Assembly: GCA_035545895.1 (NCBI GenBank)
Contig: DASZXJ010000216.1
Coordinates: forward strand, 1-60,950
Length of the DNA stretch: 60,950 nt
From: DASZXJ01 sp035545895
GTDB lineage: Bacteria; Planctomycetota; Phycisphaerae; Tepidisphaerales; Tepidisphaeraceae
Reading direction: 5' to 3'
Part shown: one piece after another, positions 26,330-32,703 of the stretch
Position numbering within the stretch: position 1 is the stretch's first letter
Layout: each line of letters begins with the position of its first letter
The notes under the pieces: model-generated
The model's database searches: none
Seen by the model: the letters and a program-made list of their open reading frames with translations, nothing else
What the model was told of the DNA's origin: nothing
Program-made: the position numbers and the translations under genes

Positions 26330-26349
26330 AACTACGGACGTCCGTAGTT
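26330..26349. promoter_or_regulatory. 20-bp palindrome, candidate parS copy 1
   Basis: AACTACGGACGTCCGTAGTT is a perfect palindrome between the toxin gene and the RHH regulator. The same sequence recurs at 27933-27952 and, with two changes, at 29869-29888. All three copies lie within 3.6 kb around the replication and partition genes, as expected for a ParB centromere. Confidence 0.65.
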
Positions 26350-26476
26350 TTGGCATCCTCAACCTGCCCCCCTGCATCCTATAAGAACGATTACCTATTG
26401 CGTTGTCTGTTCGGTGCAATACAATCTATTGCGGCTGTGGAACAGCCTGAATTGATGACTTAGCCAGGAGGGCGTT

Positions 26477-26698
26477 ATGTCAACCCGCCGTCATAGTGCA
26501 GTTCCCCGAAGAAACAAGATTGTCACCACCGTGAACTTGGAACCCGAGGTGCTCGAATACCTCGCCGAGCTTCAGCAGGAATTTGACCGCGACCGCTCGT
26601 ATCTCGTCAACGCCTTGGTGAAGGAATACCGGCGGCGGCGACAGCACAATGGTTCGGATGCCGGGAAGGAGACGCTCTCGAAGTCGTTGCTCGTTTAA
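26477..26698 (+). CDS. Ribbon-helix-helix (CopG-like) regulator
   Basis: The 73-residue protein has KIVTTVNLEPEVLEYLAELQ followed by FDRDRSYLVNALVKEYRRRR, a clear ribbon-helix-helix arrangement. CAGGAGGGC gives a strong ribosome site. It is immediately upstream of the replication initiator and next to a palindrome, so it may act as a copy-number repressor like CopG. That role is inferred from position. Confidence 0.75.
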   Translation: MSTRRHSAVPRRNKIVTTVNLEPEVLEYLAELQQEFDRDRSYLVNALVKEYRRRRQHNGSDAGKETLSKSLLV

Positions 26699-26719
26699 CA
26701 GGTTTTGGAAACACCGCCT

Positions 26720-28603
26720 ATGGACAGGCGCCGTCAACGCAATGGAATGCCCCAAGGCCGACACCCCGTGTCGGGCGAGGGTTCCGCGCTGTTCCGTGGT
26801 TTCCATTCGCTCGAAGCCAACTTCCTCTACTGCCCGAACCAATTCTTCGACCTGTGTCTGCCCCACTGCTCCCGCGGAGTCGTCAGGCTGGTCGCGTACA
26901 TGCTCCGGCGGACACTGGGATGGCTCGACACCCACGGCAATCCCATCGAGCAGCGGATTGCCGTTTCCTATCAGGACTTCATCGACGCGGCGAGCATCAG
27001 CCGGGGCGCCGTGGGGCAGGCCATTGAGGATGCCATCGACGCCCGGTTTGTACGCCGGGTGAAGCGGGGCCGGGCTAATGAGAACGGCCGCGCCGGCGAG
27101 GCCGCGCGTTTTGAACTTTGCTGGGATGAGAGCGGCGATTTCATTTCAACGCCGAAGGAGTTCCGCGGGTTCTTCACCGGCGAGGGACATCGTTCTCCAA
27201 TTCCCAATGACTTTTTCGATGTGGTCATCCCCGATGAATCGCTCGCCGTGGTCCAGGTGGTGGGGGCCGTTCTTCGGCATACGGTCGGATACCAGAACCA
27301 GTTCGGAGGCCGCCGCCAGCAGGCACCGCTGTCCTACAACTACCTTCAGCGTTACACCGGCATTGGTGGACGCCGGCACCTGACCGACGCCATCCAACAG
27401 GCGCTCCAGGCAAACTATATCCGCGTCGCCCAGGAGGGGGTCTTCGATCCCCGTGCCGGACACAACGGAATGGCTGCGCAATACGCGGTGAAATGGGCCG
27501 AGGACGGAAGCCGGCTGGCGGACAACGGTTCAAAAAGGGAACCAGCTCCAAATGGGTCTGGAGCACATGGAACGGTTCAAAAAGGGAACCAGCGGTACAG
27601 TTCAAAAAGGGAACCAGCAGAAGCGTACAGGAAGGGAACCAGCAACGGTCCAAAACGGGAACCAGTCGAACGGTTCAAAAAGGGAACTATAGAAAAGACA
27701 TATTCAAATAACACTTCCAAACAACAGCAGCAAAGTGCGGCTGCTGCAGATTGTCTTGAGAATCTCATCAAGGAAGGATTTGACTCGCGCACCGCGACAA
27801 TGCTGCTCAACCAAGCGGAGCCCCAATCCATCTACAACCAGATTGCCTGGCTCGATCGTCGCCAACCTTCACGGAACCGACTGGGAATGCTCCGCCGCGC
27901 CATCCAAGAGAATTGGCCCGAACCCCAGGGTGAACTACGGACGTCCGTAGTTTCAACCCCGGCGGGGCGGTTCGCCACATGCTTCTACGCAGGTCTTGCC
28001 AACAACCCGGACGAACCACTGGCCGAGCCGTCGGCCAACGACCTGGCTGTTGCAGCCCGGTTTGTACGGCGGCTTGAAACAGTCGCCGGTGGGGCGGTTG
28101 AGGCGGAGGTTTGGGGCCGCAAATTTGGTGCGCTAGTCCGGGAGTCGCGGGAAAGTGGACGGCCGGCAGTTACGTCACTGGTCACGGCTTTGCGCACCCA
28201 GGGCGATCGATTCTTCGTTGAGTTACAGGGCAGGCTCAAGCGGGTCGCCCAGGCTGAAGCCCAAAAGCGGGGGGAGGAGCGAAAGAAGGAGCTGGAGGCC
28301 GAATACCGCCGACACATTCAGGCAATCGAGCAACGTCTCCAGAGCGAGCGTCCGGAGGACTGGAAGCTGTTTATGGACTGGCGGGACCGGGAGCGTCCGC
28401 GCTATGCTAACAGCCGGGTCGGGGGCAAGCGTCTGGCGGAATGGTTTGATTCGCTGGAGAAACGACTGGAGGACGTCCGATTATACTTTGAGAAGGATGT
28501 TCCCAGCTTCGACGCTTGGGTCCGCCTTCGGAGCGAGACACCATGCGAATCATCACCGTCATCAACGCCAAGGGGGGCTGCGGCAAAAGCACCATCGCCA
28601 TGA
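26720..28603 (+). CDS. Putative plasmid replication initiator (phage O-like)
   Basis: The protein is ~627 residues from the ATG at 26720 (a TTG at 26705 is also possible). The N-terminal part has two winged-helix-like units: NFLYCPNQFFDLCLPHCSRG with RLVAYMLRRTLGW, then PIPNDFFDVVIPDESLAVVQ with VGAVLRHTVGYQ. This is how O-type and related plasmid initiators look. The middle contains repeated KREP/KKGT units encoded by iteron-like DNA at 27524-27690. A charged coiled-coil C-terminus follows. As with lambda O, the origin seems to lie inside the initiator gene. It overlaps parA by 61 bases. Confidence 0.7.
   Translation: MDRRRQRNGMPQGRHPVSGEGSALFRGFHSLEANFLYCPNQFFDLCLPHCSRGVVRLVAYMLRRTLGWLDTHGNPIEQRIAVSYQDFIDAASISRGAVGQAIEDAIDARFVRRVKRGRANENGRAGEAARFELCWDESGDFISTPKEFRGFFTGEGHRSPIPNDFFDVVIPDESLAVVQVVGAVLRHTVGYQNQFGGRRQQAPLSYNYLQRYTGIGGRRHLTDAIQQALQANYIRVAQEGVFDPRAGHNGMAAQYAVKWAEDGSRLADNGSKREPAPNGSGAHGTVQKGNQRYSSKREPAEAYRKGTSNGPKREPVERFKKGTIEKTYSNNTSKQQQQSAAAADCLENLIKEGFDSRTATMLLNQAEPQSIYNQIAWLDRRQPSRNRLGMLRRAIQENWPEPQGELRTSVVSTPAGRFATCFYAGLANNPDEPLAEPSANDLAVAARFVRRLETVAGGAVEAEVWGRKFGALVRESRESGRPAVTSLVTALRTQGDRFFVELQGRLKRVAQAEAQKRGEERKKELEAEYRRHIQAIEQRLQSERPEDWKLFMDWRDRERPRYANSRVGGKRLAEWFDSLEKRLEDVRLYFEKDVPSFDAWVRLRSETPCESSPSSTPRGAAAKAPSP
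27524..27690. repeat. Six iteron-like repeats: candidate replication origin
   Basis: The unit GGTTCAAAAAGGGAACC, flanked by AAC and AGC, starts at about 27524, 27571, 27597, 27624, 27644 and 27669. Copies 1 and 2 match over 23 bases; copies 4 and 5 are degenerate. A weaker copy may fill 27547-27570. Spacing is ~22-26 bp. Each unit is itself an inverted repeat (GGTTC/GAACC). Confidence 0.75.
27690..27735. other. AT-rich stretch after the iterons (candidate unwinding element)
   Basis: Directly after the last iteron the sequence becomes A/T-rich (ATAGAAAAGACATATTCAAA and onward to CAACAGCAGC), in contrast to the GC-rich surroundings. Iterons followed by an AT-rich segment is the standard layout of an origin that opens on initiator binding. 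Confidence 0.55.
27933..27952. promoter_or_regulatory. 20-bp palindrome, candidate parS copy 2
   Basis: Identical to the palindrome at 26330-26349. It lies inside the replication initiator gene, about 240 bases past the last iteron. Confidence 0.65.
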
Positions 28604-29352
28604 ATGTGGCGGCGGCACTTGCCGGCAAGAGACACCGCACACTCCTGATCGACATGGACCCGCAGGCCCAGGTGACAAGCTGGCTCAACGCCGGCGATGG
28701 GCTTCGAACCGAGGGAACCCTGACCGCGGCGATGGTGGGGCGCGAACCCTTCCTGCAGGTCGTTCAGCAGACACCGATAGCCAACCTTGAATTCGTGGCC
28801 AGCTCCGAAGGTCTGGAGGAGCTGGGACGCATGATCACCGAGGACGATAGCTACCCGACGATACTTTCCCGGTTGCTCACTGAACCAGGGGTTGGTCCGT
28901 ACGAATTTGTGGTCATCGACTCCCCGAACCAGATCAGCCCCATCATGGAAAACGCCATCTTTCCGGCGGACCTGTTCGTCGTGCCGTTTGAAAGCACCAA
29001 GGCGGTGAAGAGCTTTGCCAACTTCTACAAACTGCTGCTTCGGCTCCGGCCCCAGGAGCAGCATCAGGTGCTGCACGTCCTCTCGAATCTCACGCGTCAG
29101 TCAGGGCTTCGTAATCGGGTGATTGAGATTCTCGAACGCGATTCAGTTCCCCGCGCGCGGACGGAAATCCGAAGTTGCGGCTGGCTGGCGCAGGTGGACG
29201 AGCATGGCGGATCCATCTTCACCTACCGGCCCGCCAGCAAAGGCGCCCAGGACATGCTTGAACTCACGGATGAAATACTCGCCGTGTTGAATGAAACCGG
29301 CGCCGCCGAGTCAGAGCCGGACCAGACGCAAGTTGAAGGAGTGGCAGCCTGA
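28543..29352 (+). CDS. parA: ParA partition ATPase
   Basis: The 269-residue protein starts MRIITVINAKGGCGKSTIAM with the deviant Walker A KGGCGKST, followed by LLIDMDPQAQVTSWL (A' motif) and FVVIDSPNQISPIM (Walker B). The ATG at 28543 has GGAG upstream and removes a short non-homologous extension. No N-terminal HTH is present, so this is a small chromosomal-like or type Ib form. Its stop overlaps the parB start (TGATG). It would position plasmid copies on the nucleoid together with ParB. Confidence 0.93.
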   Translation: MRIITVINAKGGCGKSTIAMNVAAALAGKRHRTLLIDMDPQAQVTSWLNAGDGLRTEGTLTAAMVGREPFLQVVQQTPIANLEFVASSEGLEELGRMITEDDSYPTILSRLLTEPGVGPYEFVVIDSPNQISPIMENAIFPADLFVVPFESTKAVKSFANFYKLLLRLRPQEQHQVLHVLSNLTRQSGLRNRVIEILERDSVPRARTEIRSCGWLAQVDEHGGSIFTYRPASKGAQDMLELTDEILAVLNETGAAESEPDQTQVEGVAA

Positions 29353-30188
29353 TGGCGATCGCACCGGGAAAAAGCAGATTGGATCTCGTCCGCGCCGGCA
29401 TGACCACCGGGCTTGAACGCCGCGGCCGGCTGGTCCTCTCCATCGAGAAAATCGTCGAGGACCCGAAGAACGAGCGCAAGACCTTCCGCAACATGGAAGG
29501 GCTCATCGCATCGATCAAGTCGGTGGGGATCATCGAGCCGATTACGGTCACGCCCATCGCCGGCGACAGCTTCATGATCGCAACTGGCCATCGCCGCTTC
29601 CGCGCGGCCAAGGCCGCGGGGCTCGACAAAATCGAAGTGCTGGTGCGCGACCCGGAGGCCGAGCAGGGCCGCCGGCGAAAGAGCATCATCTCCAACGTGC
29701 AGCGGGAGAATATCGGCCCGATTGAGTTGGCCGAGGCGCTGCAAACGCTGCTCGACGAGGACGAATCCGTTCCCACCCAACGTAAGCTGGCCGACGTCAT
29801 TGGCAAGAGCGAGCAGTGGGTCAGTGACATGCTCAAGGTGCTGGAAATGCCCGCACCGCTCCAGGAAAAACTACGGACGTCCGAAGTCGCCATCACCTAC
29901 GACAGCGTCGCCAAGGTCGCGCGCCTTCGGGATGGGAACCTTCAGAACGAGCTGGTCGGAGAGCTTCTGAAAGGCGCACCAAACCGCGAGATTCGCCGTA
30001 GGATTGACGAATCCAAGGGAAAGCGCCCCAAGGCCCCCATCAAGCTGCGCGAGGTGTATAAGACCAACCAGAAGGTCCAGGTTGTGCTTGAAAGCCTCAC
30101 CGACGATTTGGACATCGATCGGCAGATCGCCGCACTTGAAGAGGCACTCGTTCAGGCCCGCACGCGTATCAGGTCCGTCGCGGCCTGA
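29352..30188 (+). CDS. parB: ParB partition protein
   Basis: The 278-residue protein has the ParB/Srx CTPase fold: MEGLIASIKSVGIIEPITVT, then IATGHRRFRAAKAAG (C2) and NVQRENIGPIELAEALQTLL (C3). The HTH is RKLADVIGKSEQWVSDMLKV. The C-terminal region (QIAALEEALVQARTRIRS) is a likely dimer helix. It is translationally coupled to parA. It should bind the 20-bp palindromes nearby, one of which (29869-29888) lies in this gene. Confidence 0.93.
   Translation: MAIAPGKSRLDLVRAGMTTGLERRGRLVLSIEKIVEDPKNERKTFRNMEGLIASIKSVGIIEPITVTPIAGDSFMIATGHRRFRAAKAAGLDKIEVLVRDPEAEQGRRRKSIISNVQRENIGPIELAEALQTLLDEDESVPTQRKLADVIGKSEQWVSDMLKVLEMPAPLQEKLRTSEVAITYDSVAKVARLRDGNLQNELVGELLKGAPNREIRRRIDESKGKRPKAPIKLREVYKTNQKVQVVLESLTDDLDIDRQIAALEEALVQARTRIRSVAA
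29869..29888. promoter_or_regulatory. Candidate parS copy 3 (two mismatches)
   Basis: AACTACGGACGTCCGAAGTC matches the palindrome of copies 1 and 2 except for two positions in the right half. It lies inside parB. The change may reflect the need to keep codons for LRTSEV. Confidence 0.5.
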
Positions 30189-30634
30189 GTCACTTCGTTT
30201 CCCGATTCCCATTTCATCGAGCGGCGCATCGCATCGGTGGATTGCATGATCGTTGCTCCGGAGTCTCGCCCCCAGGCCGCCTGATTGATGGCCGCCGGCG
30301 TTGAATTGACCCCGGCTCGGATTCGATTCGCTGAAGCGCCCCTCACGGACCTTGGCTCGACGCACCACCTTCCTGCCCCGGCTATCTGAATCGCCATCCG
30401 TGCATCCTTCCTGATCCGCAATGTGATTCACATCGGCGCGCGGACTTTGCTCATTCCGGTCCCTTCACGTTTTGCACCAGCGTCGCGTTGAACGTGGGTG
30501 GTTCTGAATTTCATTTCTGTGTCACGGTTCGCCGGTCCTCACGTTGACCGGCGCCGTTCTCCAACGTGGCCGCTCTTGCCCGTCAGCGCAGGTGAACGGG
30601 CCAAGAGGCCCACTTAAATTAGGAGAACAAAACC
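30189..30634. other. Intergenic stretch without a recognised gene
   Basis: No convincing frame is present in these 446 bases. A short stem (CCGGT...ACCGG-like around 30532-30552) and the GGCC-rich leader before the AGGAGAA ribosome site are the only structures I see. It probably holds the promoter of the next small gene. Confidence 0.4.
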
Positions 30635-30895
30635 ATGACACAGAAAGTAAAAACGAAACCCACCCACGAGATTCGCATCGGCACGGTCAAAGCCGCGATT
30701 TGGTCCCGGACCAATGAGCATGGCCGCACGCGCTATGACGTGACCGTCTGCCGGATCTTCAAACGGAAGGATGAAAAGGGATGGCAGTACACCGACAGCT
30801 TCGGGGTTGAGGAGCTGCTCACTCTCGCCAAGGTCGTCGATCTGGCCCACAGCCGAATCGCCGAGCTGAGTCAATCAAACGTCAAGGCCGCTTAA
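30635..30895 (+). CDS. Small conserved protein (paralogue of 39378)
   Basis: The 86-residue protein reads IRIGTVKAAIWSRTNEHGRT, then YDVTVCRIFKRKDEKGWQYT and DSFGVEELLTLAKVVDLAHS. The ATG at 30635 has AGGAGAA upstream. It shares the pattern with the protein at 39378-39710: I-K-A-x-W, N/D-V-T-x-x-R, W-x-x-x-x-S-x-G. I recall similar small proteins in many Planctomycetota. The beta-strand then helix layout could suit nucleic acid binding, but the function is unknown. Confidence 0.7.
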   Translation: MTQKVKTKPTHEIRIGTVKAAIWSRTNEHGRTRYDVTVCRIFKRKDEKGWQYTDSFGVEELLTLAKVVDLAHSRIAELSQSNVKAA

Positions 30896-30948
30896 CAACC
30901 AGGCTCGCCGGCACCGGCCGGCGGGCCATTTATTTCGGAGCCAACATC

Positions 30949-31623
30949 ATGAACTTTCCACTCGATACGACGCGATCCTCGACAGACATTCTTGAAGGCG
31001 ACTGCGTCCCCGTCATGGCCGCGATGCCCGACGAGAGCGTGAACCTCATCCTGACCGACCCGCCTTACCTGTGCGGCTACTCGGACCGAACCGGCAGAAG
31101 CATTCTCAACGACGATCGCGATGACTGGCTCGTGCCGGCCTTTGAGCAGATGTTTCGTGTGCTGCAACCGGATTCCTTCTGTATCAGCTTCTACGGTTGG
31201 CACCGCGCGGATGCGTTCATCCACGCCTGGAGAAACGCCGGGTTCAGGATTGCTGAACACATGGTCTTCGTGAAGCAGTACGACTCCTCCTGCGGCTTGG
31301 TCCGCCGCCGACATGAGCAGGCCTACCTGCTCACCAAAGGGGATCCATCCCTTGGCAATTCCCTCCTGCCGGATGTAATGGGATGGCAGTACACCCAAAA
31401 TACGTTTCATCCGACTCAGAAGCCCGTCCCCATCCTGCGAACGCTCATCGAGGCGTTCTCATCGCTCGGTGATCTCGTACTCGACCCGTTCTGCGGGTCG
31501 GGTTCGACCCTCGTCGCAGCCCAGGAAGCGGGGCGCTCCAGTATCGGAATCGAACTCGATCCAGAGTACGCACAGATAGCCCGCGAGCGACTCTCCGTCG
31601 TGAGCCGACTCACCGCAGCATGA
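30949..31623 (+). CDS. Orphan DNA methyltransferase (N6-adenine or N4-cytosine)
   Basis: The 224-residue protein has ILEGDCVPVMAAMPDESVNL followed by the catalytic LILTDPPYLCGY (~36), NTFHPTQKPVPILRTLIEAF, and the SAM-binding VLDPFCGSGSTLVAAQEAGR with GIELDPEYAQIARERL at the end. This is the compact beta-class form (DPPY first, FxGxG last). No restriction partner adjoins it. It is probably a plasmid modification or regulation enzyme. The ATG lies after a GGAGCC leader. Confidence 0.9.
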   Translation: MNFPLDTTRSSTDILEGDCVPVMAAMPDESVNLILTDPPYLCGYSDRTGRSILNDDRDDWLVPAFEQMFRVLQPDSFCISFYGWHRADAFIHAWRNAGFRIAEHMVFVKQYDSSCGLVRRRHEQAYLLTKGDPSLGNSLLPDVMGWQYTQNTFHPTQKPVPILRTLIEAFSSLGDLVLDPFCGSGSTLVAAQEAGRSSIGIELDPEYAQIARERLSVVSRLTAA

Positions 31624-31981
31624 ACTGCAGTTCGCCTTTCATCCATCACGCCAACCTCGCCGTGACCTCGCTTCCACATCGTTGTTTCGTTGCCTTATAG
31701 CCAGCACAAATCGACGCTTGCCTTGGTTTCCCTACCGCGCGATCCTTCGTGCTCGAAATCTTTGCTGAGCTGTTTCCCTTTGTCGCCATGTCTCTTCTCC
31801 TCAGGCGCACTATTGCCCGTTCACTGCTTCTGCCACGGCACTGGCGTGTAATCAAAGTGCTGCCCCGCTGCGCAGGTCCCCGCCTGTCGGCCGCCTCCAC
31901 TTTTGACAACCCGCCGGACGTGCCGCCGGCATTGATCCGTTACCGGGCAATGATGCCCGGCCCTAAAAGAGGAACAGAGAC
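31624..31981. other. Intergenic stretch before the DUF7678-like gene
   Basis: No gene recognised. A stem CCGGGCA/TGCCCGG with loop ATGA (about 31943-31960) stands shortly before the AGAGGAA ribosome site of the next gene and may influence its translation. Confidence 0.4.
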
Positions 31982-32305
31982 ATGAACAGTAAAACTCAAA
32001 ACAGCTTGGCAGTTAAGATGACGATCCATCGAATCCAGCGGCGCCCGGTAGGGGGAACTTGGATCAACGGAACAGTCCCAGGGTATCGATTTTGCGCCCT
32101 GGTATTTTCCGAACACGCACAAAATCCCGCCTGGGAAATCGGCCGCAGCCGAATCTCCAAACTCTCGATTCAACGGGCCAACGACACCGAAATGCTCTAC
32201 TCGTGGGATCGTGGCTCGGATATTCCGGCACGTGATTCCGAAGTTGAGGCGATTCTCGAATATCTGAAAAATGCGCTTAGCCGAGTCCTCGATGAACTCA
32301 CGTGA
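31982..32305 (+). CDS. DUF7678-like small protein
   Basis: The 107-residue protein contains GTWINGTVPGYRFCALVFSE, then GRSRISKLSIQR and WDRGSDIPARDSEVEAILEY. I recall this pattern from a plasmid and phage small-protein family often labelled DUF7678. AGAGGAACAGAGAC precedes the ATG. The function is unknown. It converges on the minus-strand gene with 17 bases between the stops. Confidence 0.65.
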   Translation: MNSKTQNSLAVKMTIHRIQRRPVGGTWINGTVPGYRFCALVFSEHAQNPAWEIGRSRISKLSIQRANDTEMLYSWDRGSDIPARDSEVEAILEYLKNALSRVLDELT

Positions 32306-32322
32306 CGTAAACGTACACGAAG

Positions 32323-32703
32323 CTAGAGCTTTCGCTCGGATACCTCGATTGAAAGAATGACTGGTACACCGTCCCGATTTTGCGCGGGCCGGTCGCCCAC
32401 CGCCTTGAGCGTGGCTGCCGCCCGTCCAACGATGGCTTCGTAAACCGGTCTCAGATTAACGCCGGTTATAAAGACCAAATGCGTGCTGAACGTCACCGTG
32501 ATTCCGCTCGACGGATTCAGTGTGACGGTAAGAAGTGAGGTGTAGGGTATCGCCATCCGCTCACCACTGACCAGCTCCAGGTCGAGCATGAAAGGCTCGG
32601 GCCGACTCAGGACCGAAGGGCTGGGCGGCGGCGTCACCTGCGGTGCTTCAGCAGGTTCGTGCTTCGAGCCCTTCAGCAGGTCCTTCAGTCGGCTATCGGC
32701 CAA
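32323..32703 (-). CDS. Hypothetical protein downstream of the relaxase
   Basis: The 126-residue protein ends PAQNRDGVPVILSIEVSERK. The likely start is a TTG at 32703 (ADSRLKDLLKG) with GAGGG upstream, overlapping the relaxase stop by 11 bases. The open frame extends further but lies inside the relaxase gene. A beta-rich core (FMLDLELVSGERMAIPYTSL, LTVTLNPSSGITVTF) suggests a small barrel. The function is unknown; the position suggests cotranscription with the relaxase. Confidence 0.55.
   Translation of the reverse strand: MADSRLKDLLKGSKHEPAEAPQVTPPPSPSVLSRPEPFMLDLELVSGERMAIPYTSLLTVTLNPSSGITVTFSTHLVFITGVNLRPVYEAIVGRAAATLKAVGDRPAQNRDGVPVILSIEVSERKL

Noticed and set aside
27524..27690. CRISPR-like short repeat array
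   Set aside because: Repeats are ~22 bp with almost no spacers, are inside a coding frame and next to partition genes. Iterons explain them better and no cas genes exist.
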